This document shows positions 10,439 to 19,981 of a stretch of DNA of 64,000 bases, one piece after another (within the stretch, counting starts at the first letter, position 1; each line of letters begins with the position of its first letter). This DNA is from Brevirhabdus pacifica (GTDB lineage Bacteria > Pseudomonadota > Alphaproteobacteria > Rhodobacterales > Rhodobacteraceae). The notes beneath the pieces were generated by a model. That model did no database searches. It worked only from the letters and a program-made list of their open reading frames with translations, and was not told the DNA's origin. The DNA is taken from positions 1,054,001-1,118,000 of the forward strand of contig NZ_PGFI01000011.1 of the NCBI RefSeq assembly GCF_002797755.1, given 5' to 3'. Position numbers and translations under genes: made by a program.

Positions 10439-11350
10439 ATGCCCCTGACACCAGAGCAGACACAGGAAATCGAGGCGGCCCGCGCCAATCCGCGCCCGAC
10501 GCTCCGTGCCGTCTCGGAAGGGATGGAGGCACATCTCTACCGCGCCCACGAGGTGCTGGACCACGGGTTCGTGCGGGTTGTCGACTACATGGGCGACGAC
10601 TCGGCCATCGTGCAGGCCGCGCGGGTCAGCTATGGCGCCGGAACCAAGCATGTCAGCAATGACGAGGGGCTGATCCGCTATCTCATGCGGCACTGGCACT
10701 CGACCCCGTTCGAGATGTGCGAGATCAAGCTGCACGTGAAACTGCCGGTTTTCGTGGCCCGCCAGTGGATCCGTCACCGGACCGCCAACGTCAACGAATA
10801 CTCGGCCCGCTATTCGATCCTGGACCGCGAATTCTACATTCCGGCCCCCGAGCAGCTTGCCGCCCAGTCCACCATCAACAACCAGGGCCGGGGCGAGACA
10901 TTGCAAGGCGAAGAGGCCGCGCGTGTGCTGGAGATCCTGAAATCCGACGCCGGGCGCGCCTATGACCATTATGAGCAGATGCTGAGCCAGGAGGGCCAGT
11001 CGGGCCTTGCGCGCGAGCTTGCTCGCATGAACCTGCCGGCCAACATCTATACCCAATGGTACTGGAAGGTGGACCTGCACAATCTGTTCCACTTCCTGCG
11101 CCTGCGCGCCGATTCCCACGCCCAGTACGAGATCCGGGTCTATGCCGACGCGATCTGCAAGGTGGTGGCCGACTGGGTGCCCGCCGCCTATGCCGCGTTC
11201 GAGGATTACCGCATGGGCGGCGCAACCCTGTCGGGCAAGGCGCTGGATTGCGTGCGCCGGATGCTGGCGGGCGAGGCCGTGGATCAGGAGAACTCCGGCA
11301 TGTCCAAGGGCGAGTGGCGGGAGTTTCGCGCCCTGCTGGACGAGGGCTGA
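10439..11350 (+). CDS. thyX: FAD-dependent thymidylate synthase ThyX
   Basis: A 303-residue flavoenzyme that makes dTMP from dUMP using methylenetetrahydrofolate and NADPH. The ThyX signature RHRX7S is present as [11 protein letters not shown] (residues 112-122), and the active-site region continues SARYS. Also visible are [12 protein letters not shown] (FAD/dUMP contacts) and [19 protein letters not shown] near the C-terminus. ATG at 10439 lies six bases behind GAAGCGAGG. The length is at the long end of the family, as is usual in alphaproteobacteria. No thyA is in the window. It stands alone on its strand, divergent from the lipoprotein operon. Confidence 0.96.
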   Translation: MPLTPEQTQEIEAARANPRPTLRAVSEGMEAHLYRAHEVLDHGFVRVVDYMGDDSAIVQAARVSYGAGTKHVSNDEGLIRYLMRHWHSTPFEMCEIKLHVKLPVFVARQWIRHRTANVNEYSARYSILDREFYIPAPEQLAAQSTINNQGRGETLQGEEAARVLEILKSDAGRAYDHYEQMLSQEGQSGLARELARMNLPANIYTQWYWKVDLHNLFHFLRLRADSHAQYEIRVYADAICKVVADWVPAAYAAFEDYRMGGATLSGKALDCVRRMLAGEAVDQENSGMSKGEWREFRALLDEG

Positions 11351-11462
11351 GCCCGGGTCCGCACGGCCCTCGGGCAACCAGGCCGGGCGGATGATCCTGA
11401 AAATTCAATCCACGCGGGAATTCCGCGCGTAACCCCTTCGTCAAACCCGAGGAGGGGCCACA

Positions 11463-11864
11463 ATGCAGATCGTCATCCTGTATCTCACTACCGCCACCGT
11501 GTTCCTGGTCGCGGACGCCATCATGCTGAAAACCGTGATGAAACCGCTGTTCGTAAAACACCTGGGCGACGCGGTGCTCGACTCGCCCCGGATGGGGGCG
11601 GCGGTCGTCTTCTACATGTTCTACGTGGCGGGATTGCTGTGGCTGGTGTCCTGGCCCGCGTTACGGGACGGCGTTCCGGCGCAGTCCCTCGTGAACGGGG
11701 CGCTTCTGGGCGCCATCGCCTATGGCACCTACGAGTTCACCAGCTACGCAGTAATGCGCGACTGGTCGCTACAGCAGGTGGTGATCGACGGGCTGTGGGG
11801 AACCGCGCTGACCGGCGGAGCCGCATTTGCAGGCGTCCTTGTGACAAGGGCCATGACCAGCTGA
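11463..11864 (+). CDS. DUF2177 membrane protein
   Basis: A 133-residue protein with four hydrophobic segments: about residues 3-21 (IVILYLTTATVFLVADAIML), 44-65 (MGAAVVFYMFYVAGLLWLVS), 76-96 (NGALLGAIAYGTYEFTSYAV) and 108-129. YGTYEFTSYAVMRDWS and the small size are typical of the DUF2177 family of inner-membrane proteins, whose function is unknown. ATG at 11463 has GAGGAGGGG at 11450-11458. Nothing in the neighbourhood points to a role. Confidence 0.88.
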   Translation: MQIVILYLTTATVFLVADAIMLKTVMKPLFVKHLGDAVLDSPRMGAAVVFYMFYVAGLLWLVSWPALRDGVPAQSLVNGALLGAIAYGTYEFTSYAVMRDWSLQQVVIDGLWGTALTGGAAFAGVLVTRAMTS

Positions 11865-12043
11865 ACCAACGGGAATTCTGGACCTGGGGCGCGGGGGCGA
11901 GGGTGGCCCTGCCGCCGCCGGAAGAAGGGCGGCGTCAGGCATGGCTACCGCGGTGACCTGTCCTTGGTGCCCGATCATCGCGGCGATGGTGCGCGAGTTC
12001 GCGCAGCGATGCCCGGACGACACCAGGACCTAGATCCGGCGAT

Positions 12044-12250
12044 CTAGAGGGTCTTCAGATCCGCCGCCAGTTGCCGGCCGTCGCGACCCTCTTCCAGCTC
12101 GTAGCTGATCTTCTGGTCATCGGCCAGGCCGGACAGGCCCGAACGCTCCACCGCGGAGATATGCACGAATACGTCCTTGCCGCCGTCGTCGGGGGCGATG
12201 AAGCCGTATCCTTTCGTTGTGTTGAACCATTTCACGGTGCCAGTGGGCAT
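12044..12250 (-). CDS. Cold-shock-domain protein (CspA family)
   Basis: A 68-residue single cold-shock domain: MPTGTVKWFNTTKGYGFIAP with RNP1 (KGYGFI), and RNP2 as VFVHISAVE. Such proteins bind single-stranded RNA and DNA and act as RNA chaperones. A clear AAGGAG lies 8 bases before the ATG. The 5' flank of about 210 bp up to the divergent ArsC-like gene contains a T-rich stretch, but I see no diagnostic cold-shock box. Cold induction cannot be judged from sequence. Confidence 0.95.
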   Translation of the reverse strand: MPTGTVKWFNTTKGYGFIAPDDGGKDVFVHISAVERSGLSGLADDQKISYELEEGRDGRQLAADLKTL

Positions 12251-12464
12251 CGCGTCACTCCTTCTTAGACTTGTTACTTCCCAACCGCCAAACCGGCCAT
12301 TCGGATCCCGCGTTCGACGAGAATTTTTGCTTGGGCGCCGCTCCCGGGTGGGGTCGGGGACCCCGCGTGCCCTCTGGGGAAAAAACTGGGTCGTGTCCTG
12401 GGAAAAGCAAGTTTAATCTTCGCACTAGATGATTTGGCACCAAGAAACCGAAAGGCTTTTCCCA

Positions 12465-12791
12465 ATGCGGATGCTCGGACTGAAGACCTGTGACACCTGC
12501 CGCAAGGCCCTGCGCGCGCTGGCAGCGGATGGGCATGAAATCACCCTGCGCGACGTCCGGCAGGAGCCGCTTTCGCCCGATGAAATCGCCCGTTTCGAAG
12601 GGCGTTTCGGCGAGGCGCTGGTCAACCGGAAATCGACCACCTGGCGGGCGCTTTCCGATGAGGAACGGGCGCGCCCCGCGACCGAGCTTCTGGCCGATCA
12701 CCCGGCGTTGATGAAGCGTCCGGTGATCACCGACGGCGACCGCATGACCCTAGGCTGGACCGGGGATGTCCGCGAGGTTTGGCTGGGCTAG
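12465..12791 (+). CDS. ArsC/Spx-family thioredoxin-fold protein
   Basis: A 108-residue protein with an N-terminal CxxC (LKTCDTCRKALRAL, Cys9 and Cys12), VRQEPLSPDEIARF, then NRKSTTWRALSDEER and a C-terminal KRPVITDGDRMTLGW. This is the ArsC/Spx/YffB fold, usually annotated as an arsenate reductase family protein. The CxxC makes it more like YffB/Spx-type proteins than true arsenate reductases, and there is no ars operon nearby, so an arsenate role is doubtful. ATG at 12465 follows AAAGG at 12451-12455; a second ATG lies two codons later. Confidence 0.85.
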   Translation: MRMLGLKTCDTCRKALRALAADGHEITLRDVRQEPLSPDEIARFEGRFGEALVNRKSTTWRALSDEERARPATELLADHPALMKRPVITDGDRMTLGWTGDVREVWLG

Positions 12792-12825
12792 CGCAGGCAA
12801 TCGCTCGCGTGGTTGGCCGCACCCG

Positions 12826-13323
12826 TCAGCGCAGTACGCCACCCGCCCGCGCCAGACACAGGGCCGACAGGGTGAACCCGTCCTCGATCCCGCCCGCGCG
12901 GATCAGCGCGTCAAGATCCGCCGTGGCATGATCGGTCACCGCGCCGGCTTCGGCGTCGCGGGGGCCGGGGCGGGCATCGGGCGCCAACGTCACCGCGAAG
13001 ACGGCCACCCGCGAGGACAGCATCGCGGTGTTGGGGCGCACAAAGCCCAAGGGTTGGAACGACGCCAGCGGCGCGTCATACCCCGTCTCTTCGCACAGCT
13101 CGCGGCGGGCGGCCTGCCGGGCGGTCTCGCCCTCTGCGCCATAGCCGCGCGGGATCTCAAGGGTCCGGGCCCCGCCCTGGGCGGGCCGGTGCATTTCCAG
13201 CAGGATCAGACGGTCGCCGCGCATGGCGATGACGGCGGCGCCGTTACGGGCGTCGGGTTCTTCGACCCAATGCTGCCGGCCCTCGCGGATCACACGGAAC
13301 CAGGGGTTTTCATATTCGATCAC
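12826..13323 (-). CDS. Nudix hydrolase
   Basis: A 165-residue protein with the Nudix box GAEGETARQAARRELCEETG (consensus GX5EX7REUXEEXGU satisfied), preceded by EIPRGYG and followed by a typical beta-strand region (PLGFVRPNTAML). The resemblance is to ADP-ribose pyrophosphatase-type Nudix enzymes, which cleave nucleoside diphosphates linked to another moiety, with Mg2+. GTG at 13323 is taken as start because it overlaps the stop of the upstream gene (GTGA), indicating translational coupling. Substrate unknown. Confidence 0.88.
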   Translation of the reverse strand: MIEYENPWFRVIREGRQHWVEEPDARNGAAVIAMRGDRLILLEMHRPAQGGARTLEIPRGYGAEGETARQAARRELCEETGYDAPLASFQPLGFVRPNTAMLSSRVAVFAVTLAPDARPGPRDAEAGAVTDHATADLDALIRAGGIEDGFTLSALCLARAGGVLR

Positions 13324-14258
13324 CGGATTTCCACCCCGATCTTGCGTATCAGTGCCGGATAAAGCCCGAACCAGTTGCGCCGCGAGGCCCAACCCATGCC
13401 CTTATCCTGCATCTTGTCCTCGACGAAACCAATGGCCTCGTCGGTCAGATGAGCCAGAAGCTGGTTGGTGCCCGCCGCCGAGACCAGATTGAACAGGCTG
13501 ATGGCGTGGTCAATGAACTCGGTCTTGCGGCGCAGCAACCGGAACGAGGTCGTCGCGTCCAGCAGTTGCGGGGGCAGGGCGTCGATGACGGCGATGCGGT
13601 CCATCGCAAAGGCCTCGCCCTTGCGAACGAACAGCCCGTGATAGGCGGGGTCGATCACCTCGGCCTGAAACCGCGCGGCGGTGGCGGGGTCGAACGCGTC
13701 GCCGGCCGCCTTGTACCAGGCCGAGCGCGAGTTGAGAGTATCCGTCCCCTTCAGCATCGTACTCAGCGCATCTGACGAGGTTTCCCGCCACTGGGCAAGC
13801 GAGGATCCCTGCTGGATCGCCTCGGTCAGCGACGAGGGGCGAAGCGCCACCGGTTCGGGCGGCCTGGCCACCCGCGCCAGGATCAGGTCCAGACGCTTCA
13901 GATCGTCCTCGATGTCCCGGCGTTCCAGAAAACTCAGCTGTTGCTTGGTGCGCCCGCCGCATCTGCTTAGGATATAGTCCGGCGGCAGGGCGTCGAAATA
14001 GTCGCGCAGGCGCATGCCCACATGCCCGGCAGGGCCGCGCAGGACCAGCCCGCCGCCTTGAGACCCGGCCAGCCAGTCTTGCAGGTTGCGCCGATCCAGC
14101 ACCATCAGCATGTGCGGATTGTCCAGCAGCAGGCTGGGCGTGGCGATCACGCCACGGGCGAACATGGCCCCGATCAGCACCCGCTTGGTCAGCTCTTCTA
14201 CGCCAAGCCTGCGCACGGAATCGCAGTTCGACAGGAACATTGCCTCTTTCAGAAGCAT
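13320..14258 (-). CDS. Uncharacterised protein of unknown family
   Basis: A 312-residue soluble protein that I do not recognise. It begins MLLKEAMFLSNCDSVRRLGV (a second ATG at 14240 with AAAGAGG just upstream may be the true start). The N-terminal third is mixed alpha/beta (RVLIGAMFARGVIATPSLLL, DRRNLQDWLAG, HVGMRLRDYFDALPPDYILS); the rest looks helical (ERRDIEDDLKRLDLILARVA, RFQAEVIDPAYHGLFVRKGE) and ends in GMGWASRRNWFGLYPALI. No signal peptide, membrane helix or metal-binding cluster is visible. Codon use is like that of its neighbours. It lies between thrS and the Nudix gene on one strand and is coupled to the latter by GTGA overlap. Confidence 0.8.
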   Translation of the reverse strand: MLLKEAMFLSNCDSVRRLGVEELTKRVLIGAMFARGVIATPSLLLDNPHMLMVLDRRNLQDWLAGSQGGGLVLRGPAGHVGMRLRDYFDALPPDYILSRCGGRTKQQLSFLERRDIEDDLKRLDLILARVARPPEPVALRPSSLTEAIQQGSSLAQWRETSSDALSTMLKGTDTLNSRSAWYKAAGDAFDPATAARFQAEVIDPAYHGLFVRKGEAFAMDRIAVIDALPPQLLDATTSFRLLRRKTEFIDHAISLFNLVSAAGTNQLLAHLTDEAIGFVEDKMQDKGMGWASRRNWFGLYPALIRKIGVEIR

Positions 14259-14355
14259 CGGGGCAGAAGCATTGGGGACGGGGACCTTCGGGCGCTTTCG
14301 TCAGCAGGGTTGGATGCCCCCGGCAAGCCTGTCGGCGCACCGGGGAGCAGCGGGA

Positions 14356-16305
14356 TCAGCCGCGCAGATCTGGCGGTGTCGCCTCAAGCGCAAGCTCGTC
14401 GCGGATCTCGTCGAGGGTGCGGACCTGGGTTTGCTTCTGACCCAGACGGCGGACCGAGACGGTTTTGTCGGCCACCTCGGACATACCGACGGCAAGGATC
14501 GCGGGCACCTTGGCGACCGAATGTTCGCGCACCTTGTAGTTGATCTTTTCGTTGCGGGTATCGGCCTCGGCGCGGATGCCGGCGGCGCGCAGGGTGGCGA
14601 CGACCTCGTGCACATATGCGTCGGCGTCCGACACGATGGCGGCCACGACCACCTGTCGCGGGGCAAGCCAGAAGGGCAGCTTGCCGGCGTGTTCCTCGAT
14701 CAGGATGCCGATGAACCGCTCGAAGCTGCCCAGCGTGGCGCGGTGCAGCATGACGGGGCGGTGCTTTTCGCCGTCGCGGCCGATGTAATTGGCGTCCAGC
14801 CGTTCGGGCAGCACGAAATCGACCTGATGGGTGCCGCACTGCCAGTCACGGCCGATGGCGTCGGTCAGCACAAACTCCAGCTTGGGACCGTAGAAGGCGC
14901 CTTCGCCGGGGTTCAGCTCGGGCTCGATCCCGGCGGCGCGGGTGGCGTTCAAAAGCGCGGCCTCGGCCTTGTCCCACACCTCGTCCGAGCCTGCGCGGGT
15001 CTCGGGCCGGTCCGAGAATTTCACCTTGAAGCTTTCGAAACCCAGATCGCGGTACACTTCGGAGAGGAAGTTGATAAAGGTCGCGGTTTCGGCCTCGATC
15101 TGGTCTTCCTCGCAGAAGATGTGCCCGTCATCCTGGGTGAACCCGCGCACCCGCATGATGCCGTGCAGCGCGCCCGACGGCTCGTAGCGGTTGCACGATC
15201 CGAACTCGGCCATGCGCAGCGGCAGCTCGCGATAGCTTTTCAGGCCCTGATTGAAGATCTGCACATGGCAGGGACAGTTCATGGGCTTGAGAGCGTTGAC
15301 CGATTTCTCGCGGGCGTGTTCCTCGTCGACCTCGACGATGAACATGTGGTCCTGATATTTCTCCCAGTGGCCCGAGGCTTCCCACAGCTTGCGGTCCACG
15401 ACCTGCGGGGTGTTGACCTCGACATAGCCGCCGGCGCGCTGCTTGCGGCGCATGTAGTCCTGAAGCGTGGTGTAGACGGTCCAGCCGCCCGGATGCCAGA
15501 AGACCTGACCGGGGGCTTCTTCCTGCATGTGGAACAGGTCCATCTCGCGGCCCAGCTTGCGGTGGTCGCGCTTGGCGGCCTCTTCCAGCATGTGCAGATG
15601 GGCTTTCAGCTGTTCCTTGTTCTGGAAGGCCACGCCGTAGATCCGTTGCAGCATCTGGCGCGAGCTGTCGCCGCGCCAGTAGGCGCCGGCCACGCTCATC
15701 AGCTTGAAGGCGTCGGCGGGGACCTGCCCGGTGTGGGCCAGATGCGGGCCGCGGCACAGGTCCTGCCAGTCGCCGTGCCAATACATGCGCAGCGGCTCGT
15801 CGCCGGGAATGGCCTCGATCAGCTCGACCTTGTAGGGCTCGCCCAGGCTTTCGTAATGGGCGATGGCGCGGGGGCGGTCCCAGACCTCGGTGCGGACGGG
15901 GTCGCGGCTGTTGATGATCTCTTTCATCTTCTTCTCGATCGCGCCCAGATCCTCGGGGGTGAAGGGCTCTTCGCGGTCGAAATCGTAATACCAGCCGTCC
16001 TTGATGACCGGGCCGATGGTGACCTTGACGTCGGGCCACAGCTCTTGCACCGCTCGGGCCATGATGTGGGCCAGATCGTGGCGGATCAGCTCAAGCGCGG
16101 GCTCGGCCTCTTTCATGGTGTTGATGGCGATGGCGGCGTCGCCCTCGATGGGCCATTGCAGATCCCAGTGGCGGCCATCGACGGTGGCGCTGATGGCCTT
16201 CTTGGCCAGCGAGGTCGAGATGTCGGCGGCCACCTCGGCCGCGGTCACGCCGGCGGGAAAGCTGCGCGAATTGCCATCGGGAAATGTCAGGGAGATCTGC
16301 GTCAT
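14356..16305 (-). CDS. thrS: Threonyl-tRNA synthetase
   Basis: A 649-residue class II aminoacyl-tRNA synthetase. It shows the N-terminal TGS domain ([20 protein letters not shown]), the editing domain with [14 protein letters not shown] (HxxxH metal site), class II motifs 1-3 with [10 protein letters not shown] (zinc Cys) and [14 protein letters not shown], and the anticodon-binding domain at the C-terminus ([20 protein letters not shown]). The length equals the usual bacterial ThrRS. The long plus-strand open frame over the same DNA is a shadow. The gene is monocistronic or leads into the unknown gene 97 bp downstream. Confidence 0.97.
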   Translation of the reverse strand: MTQISLTFPDGNSRSFPAGVTAAEVAADISTSLAKKAISATVDGRHWDLQWPIEGDAAIAINTMKEAEPALELIRHDLAHIMARAVQELWPDVKVTIGPVIKDGWYYDFDREEPFTPEDLGAIEKKMKEIINSRDPVRTEVWDRPRAIAHYESLGEPYKVELIEAIPGDEPLRMYWHGDWQDLCRGPHLAHTGQVPADAFKLMSVAGAYWRGDSSRQMLQRIYGVAFQNKEQLKAHLHMLEEAAKRDHRKLGREMDLFHMQEEAPGQVFWHPGGWTVYTTLQDYMRRKQRAGGYVEVNTPQVVDRKLWEASGHWEKYQDHMFIVEVDEEHAREKSVNALKPMNCPCHVQIFNQGLKSYRELPLRMAEFGSCNRYEPSGALHGIMRVRGFTQDDGHIFCEEDQIEAETATFINFLSEVYRDLGFESFKVKFSDRPETRAGSDEVWDKAEAALLNATRAAGIEPELNPGEGAFYGPKLEFVLTDAIGRDWQCGTHQVDFVLPERLDANYIGRDGEKHRPVMLHRATLGSFERFIGILIEEHAGKLPFWLAPRQVVVAAIVSDADAYVHEVVATLRAAGIRAEADTRNEKINYKVREHSVAKVPAILAVGMSEVADKTVSVRRLGQKQTQVRTLDEIRDELALEATPPDLRG

Positions 16306-16526
16306 GCGACTGGATCCTCGTCGGTTTGGCGCCCACGGAACGCCCGGTTGCGGGTAAGATGTCCGCGCTTTCTGGCCAGCGGCGGGCGGGGTGTCAACAC
16401 CAAGCGGGGCCTTGGCGACGCGATGGCACGCCCGCGCCGGCGGGATCGGGTGCCGAAGGGGGCTGGACGGGGCGGCGGATCTGCCGAAGACTGCGCCGCA
16501 CCACCCTTGCAGATCCCGGAGGATCC

Positions 16527-17291
16527 ATGACCGACATCGCCCATCTCGACACGCCCCAAGGCCGCCGCATCGCCTATCGCCAGACCGCGGCCCAGGGGGC
16601 GGGGACCGCGCCCGGCGTGGTCTTCCTGGGCGGGTTCAAGTCCGACATGGAGGGCAGCAAGGCCGCGCATCTCGAAGACTGGGCGCGGCGCACGGGCCAC
16701 GCCTTCCTGCGCTTCGACTATTCTGGGCACGGGGTGTCGTCGGGCACGTTCGAGGAGGGGGCGATCGGCGACTGGGCCGAGGATGCGATGGCCGTTCTCG
16801 ACAAGCTGACCGAGGGGCCGCAGGTGCTTGTCGGCTCGTCCATGGGGGGATGGATCTCGCTGCTGCTCTGCCGGGCGCGGCGGTCGCGCATCGCGGGGCT
16901 GGTGACCATCGCCGCCGCCCCCGATTTCACCGAGGACAGCATGTGGGCCAATTTCGACGAACCCCACCGCCAGGCGCTGGAGCGGGACGGTCGCGTGGCC
17001 CTGCCTTCGGACTATGGCGAGCCCTACGTCATCACCCGACGCCTGATCGAGGAGGGGCGCGGCAACCTCGTCCTGCGCACGCCGCTGGAGTTGCCGTTTC
17101 CGGTGCGCTTCCTCCAGGGCACGGCGGATGAGGACGTGGACATGTCCGTGGCCCTGCGCCTCTTGGACCATGCCAGCGGGCCGGACATGCGCCTGACCTG
17201 CGTGAAGGGGGCCGATCACCGTTTTTCGGACGCCGAGTGTCTGGAGCTGATCGAAACCACCATCGAGGAGGTGCTGACCCGGCACGCCTGA
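16527..17291 (+). CDS. Alpha/beta hydrolase (ABHD10-like)
   Basis: A 254-residue serine hydrolase: strand and oxyanion segment [16 protein letters not shown], then [11 protein letters not shown], nucleophile elbow GSSMGG (Ser105), acid in GTADEDVD, and His in GADHRFS. The FLGGFKSDM start is typical of the bacterial relatives of ABHD10, which act as small acyl-protein or ester hydrolases. There is no signal peptide. GGAGGA at 16518-16523 precedes the ATG at 16527. It is divergent from thrS. Natural substrate unknown. Confidence 0.85.
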   Translation: MTDIAHLDTPQGRRIAYRQTAAQGAGTAPGVVFLGGFKSDMEGSKAAHLEDWARRTGHAFLRFDYSGHGVSSGTFEEGAIGDWAEDAMAVLDKLTEGPQVLVGSSMGGWISLLLCRARRSRIAGLVTIAAAPDFTEDSMWANFDEPHRQALERDGRVALPSDYGEPYVITRRLIEEGRGNLVLRTPLELPFPVRFLQGTADEDVDMSVALRLLDHASGPDMRLTCVKGADHRFSDAECLELIETTIEEVLTRHA

Positions 17292-17436
17292 TCCGCCCCG
17301 TCGCCCCAGCCGCGCAACTCGGCGATTTCCGGCCGTGGCGGGTGGGGCGGCAGCGGAAAACTGCCCGCCCCCTCGACCCGTCGCCGCTTCACGGGCATAA
17401 GCGGTTCAACGCCAGTGCTTACACGAAGTGGACCCC

Positions 17437-18210
17437 ATGTCGGAACCTCTTGTCCTGCTGCCCGGGCTGATGTGCGACGCGCGGCTTTTCGCGCCCCAGA
17501 TCGCGGCATTGTCCGGCGGGCGAACCCTTCACCTGGCCAACCTCACCCGGGGCGATACCATCGCCGAGATGGCAACCCATGTGCTGGCCGATGCGCCGGC
17601 GCGCTTTGCCCTCGCGGGCCATTACCTGGGCGGCATGGTGGCGATGGAGATCCTGCGCCAGGCCCCCGACCGGGTGTCGCGCCTGTGCGTCATGGACACG
17701 AGCTGCCTGAGCGAGACGCCGGCCATCGCAGCCTCGCGCGAGCCGCGCCTGATCCGCGCCCGGTCGGGCCGTTTGGCGGATGCATTGCGCGAGGATCTGG
17801 GCCCCGACCAGCTGGCGGCCGGGCCGTCGCGGATGGATGTGCTGGCAAAGTTCATGGCCATGGCGATGGATCTTGGCCCGCAGGTCTACGAGCGGCAGAT
17901 CAAGGCGATCCAGCGCCGCCCCGATCAGCAGCCGACCCTGCGCAAGCTGCGCAACCTGCCGGTGCTGATCGTCTGCGGGGCCGAGGATAGCCTGAGCCCG
18001 CCGCGCCGCCACGAATTCATGAGCGCGCTGATCCCCGGCGCCAAGCTGGCCCTGATCGAGCGGGCGGGCCATCTGCCGACCCTGGAGCAGCCCGAGGCGG
18101 TCAGCCACGTCCTGGCCGACTGGCTTGGCTGGCCCGAGCCTGTGCGCCGGGTGCCCGGCGGGCTGGCCACGCGGCCGGCCGCGCCGCCGCCGCCGCGCAG
18201 CCCGCGCTAG
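17437..18210 (+). CDS. Alpha/beta hydrolase-fold protein with Tyr at the nucleophile position
   Basis: A 257-residue alpha/beta-hydrolase-fold protein: VLLPGLMCDARLFAPQ (oxyanion strand), FALAGHYLGGMVAMEIL (elbow), VLIVCGAEDSLSPPRRHE (acid) and RAGHLPTLEQPEAV (catalytic His). The elbow reads G-H-Y-L-G-G, so the usual Ser is Tyr63 (codon TAC). The acid and His remain. The protein may be non-hydrolytic or use another chemistry. The C-terminus is a Pro/Arg-rich tail (TRPAAPPPPRSPR). ATG at 17437 was chosen; GTG three codons earlier is possible. The gene is convergent with phaZ; a GGGGGGC/GCCCCCC hairpin lies between them. Confidence 0.8.
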   Translation: MSEPLVLLPGLMCDARLFAPQIAALSGGRTLHLANLTRGDTIAEMATHVLADAPARFALAGHYLGGMVAMEILRQAPDRVSRLCVMDTSCLSETPAIAASREPRLIRARSGRLADALREDLGPDQLAAGPSRMDVLAKFMAMAMDLGPQVYERQIKAIQRRPDQQPTLRKLRNLPVLIVCGAEDSLSPPRRHEFMSALIPGAKLALIERAGHLPTLEQPEAVSHVLADWLGWPEPVRRVPGGLATRPAAPPPPRSPR

Positions 18211-18221
18211 GGCCATTGCGG

Positions 18222-18238
18222 GGGGGGCGTGGCCCCCC
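18222..18238. terminator. GC-rich hairpin between convergent genes
   Basis: A 7-bp perfect stem GGGGGGC / GCCCCCC with a GTG loop sits between the hydrolase stop (18210) and the phaZ stop (18246). There is no U-tract on either side, so it may slow or protect transcripts rather than act as a classical intrinsic terminator. Confidence 0.4.
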
Positions 18239-18245
18239 GACTACG

Positions 18246-19895
18246 TCAGGATTTCTTGCGAGACTTCGAGCCTTTGCCGGGTTTCCTGGCCTTGGTTGCC
18301 GGTCGTGCGGCGGCTTGGGCCCCAGGCTTGGGATCGGTGGCCTTTGCGCTTGTCGCCTTCACCTCAGCGGGCTTCGGATCGGCGGGCTTTTTCGCCTCGG
18401 GGGCGGTCTTTGCCGGGGCGGGTGTCTTGTCCTGCGTCGCGCTCTCGCCGGCCTCGTCCGACACCTTTTCGGCACCCTTGTCAGCACCTTTGGCGGTCTG
18501 GGCCTTCTTCGTGGCCTCGCGGATCGCCCGGTCCAGAAGGTCCGCCGTGTCGTCCAGCAGGGTCCGCACCTCGGCCGCCTTGTCGCCGCCATCGACCGCG
18601 TCGGCGCCGGTCTTGCGGGCCGAGGGTCCGCGCGCCGGGGTGGTGGTGGCGCGCGCGGGCGCATCCTCCATGCTGGCGTCGATGAAATCCAGCACCAGCG
18701 GGCGAATGTTGTTGCGCCACGAGCGGCCCGCGAAAATCCCGTAATGGCCCGCGCCCTCTTCAAGGTGGCTGGCCTTCTTGTCGTCGGGCAGGCCGGTCAG
18801 AAGATCCAGCGCGGCGACGCATTGGCCGGGGGCCGAGATGTCGTCCTTGGTCCCTTCGACCGTCTTGACGGCAACGGTGGTGATCTTGCCGATGTCCACC
18901 GGGCGGCCGCCGACGGTGAAGACGTTGTCGGCAACCTCGCGGCCCTTGAAGATCCGCTCGACCGTGGAAAGGTAGAACTCGGCCGTCATGTCCATCACGG
19001 CCAGGTATTCGTCATAGAAGCGATTGTGCTTGTCGTGATCCGAAGCGGTGCCCTTGGCGACGGCCAGGATCTGGTCCTGGAAGGCCTTGGCGTGAGTTTC
19101 GGCGTTCATCGACACGAAGGACAGAAGTTGCAAAAGCCCGGGGTAGACCTTGCGCCCGGCGCCGGCGTGGTTGAAGCCGACGCGCTGGATCGCGCTGTGC
19201 TCCAGCTGACCCATGGTGATGCGGCGGCCGAAATCGGTGACATCGGTCGGGGTGGCGTCGGGGTCGATCGGCCCGCCGATCAGGGTCAGGCTGCGCGGCT
19301 GCGCCTCGGGCGCCTCGTCGGCAAGGCACGCGGTCGCGGCCAAGGCCAGCGGGGCGGGCTGACAGACGGCGATGACGTGGATGTCGGGCCCAAGCTCGCG
19401 CATGAAATCCACGAGGTAAAGGGTATAATCCTCGATATCGAACTTGCCTTCCGACACGGGGATGTCGCGGGCGTTGTGCCAGTCGGTGATGTAGACATCG
19501 GCATCAGGCAGCAGCGAGCGCACGGTCGAGCGCAGTAGCGTCGCGTAATGGCCCGACATGGGCGCGACCAGCAGAATGCGGCGGGCCATCGGGGCACGGC
19601 CCTGAACGCGGAATCCGATCAGGTCGCCGAAGGGACGGGTGAGGATCTGTTCCACCTCGACCGGGTGATCGCGCCCGTCATCGCCCAGCACGCTGTCGAT
19701 GCCCCAGTCGGGTTTGGCCACCATCCGGTTGAAACTGTGCTCTGTCACCTCGCCCCAGGCGGCCATCCACTGCACCCAGGGGTTCGCCGTCAGGCCCCAG
19801 ACGGGGTAGGATGCAAAGGTGCGCGCGGTGGAACCCAGCCACTGGTTCGTGTTCCGGGCGGTTTCCATCATATCGTAGGTCAGAAGGTAGTTCAT
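18246..19895 (-). CDS. phaZ: Intracellular polyhydroxyalkanoate depolymerase with basic Ala/Lys/Pro tail
   Basis: A 549-residue protein. Residues 1 to about 408 form the intracellular PHB depolymerase (PhaZ1 type), which releases 3-hydroxybutyrate units from storage granules: LTYDMMETARN at the N-terminus, nucleophile Cys178 in AVCQPAPLAL, and His384 in GAGHYGIF. Related enzymes end near residue 410-430. Here a further 140 residues follow: a possible amphipathic helix (EVRTLLDDTADLLDRAIREA) and then a Lys/Ala/Pro-rich, low-complexity region to KARKPGKGSKSRKKS, resembling the tails of PhaF, AlgP or histone H1. The start ATG 19895 has AAAGGA behind it. Divergent from phaC, 122 bp apart. Unlike phaC and phaP, no TGCTGC palindrome lies close to its start. 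Confidence 0.93.
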   Translation of the reverse strand: MNYLLTYDMMETARNTNQWLGSTARTFASYPVWGLTANPWVQWMAAWGEVTEHSFNRMVAKPDWGIDSVLGDDGRDHPVEVEQILTRPFGDLIGFRVQGRAPMARRILLVAPMSGHYATLLRSTVRSLLPDADVYITDWHNARDIPVSEGKFDIEDYTLYLVDFMRELGPDIHVIAVCQPAPLALAATACLADEAPEAQPRSLTLIGGPIDPDATPTDVTDFGRRITMGQLEHSAIQRVGFNHAGAGRKVYPGLLQLLSFVSMNAETHAKAFQDQILAVAKGTASDHDKHNRFYDEYLAVMDMTAEFYLSTVERIFKGREVADNVFTVGGRPVDIGKITTVAVKTVEGTKDDISAPGQCVAALDLLTGLPDDKKASHLEEGAGHYGIFAGRSWRNNIRPLVLDFIDASMEDAPARATTTPARGPSARKTGADAVDGGDKAAEVRTLLDDTADLLDRAIREATKKAQTAKGADKGAEKVSDEAGESATQDKTPAPAKTAPEAKKPADPKPAEVKATSAKATDPKPGAQAAARPATKARKPGKGSKSRKKS

Positions 19896-19981
19896 CGTTC
19901 ATCCTTTTCCCGGAATCGGGTATGACCAGTAAAGATTGCCGTTTCGCGAAGTCCCCGCGAACGCCCGTCGCCAGATGCTTA

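Noticed and set aside
11941-12033. 30-codon frame with CPWC in the gap before the cold-shock gene
   Set aside because: No ribosome binding site at proper distance and no further support; chance frame cannot be excluded.
12465-12791. True arsenate reductase
   Set aside because: CxxC at the active site and absence of ars genes favour a YffB/Spx-like protein.
14086-16530. 814-codon plus-strand open frame over thrS
   Set aside because: Antisense shadow of ThrRS; low-complexity product rich in His, Asp, Gly.
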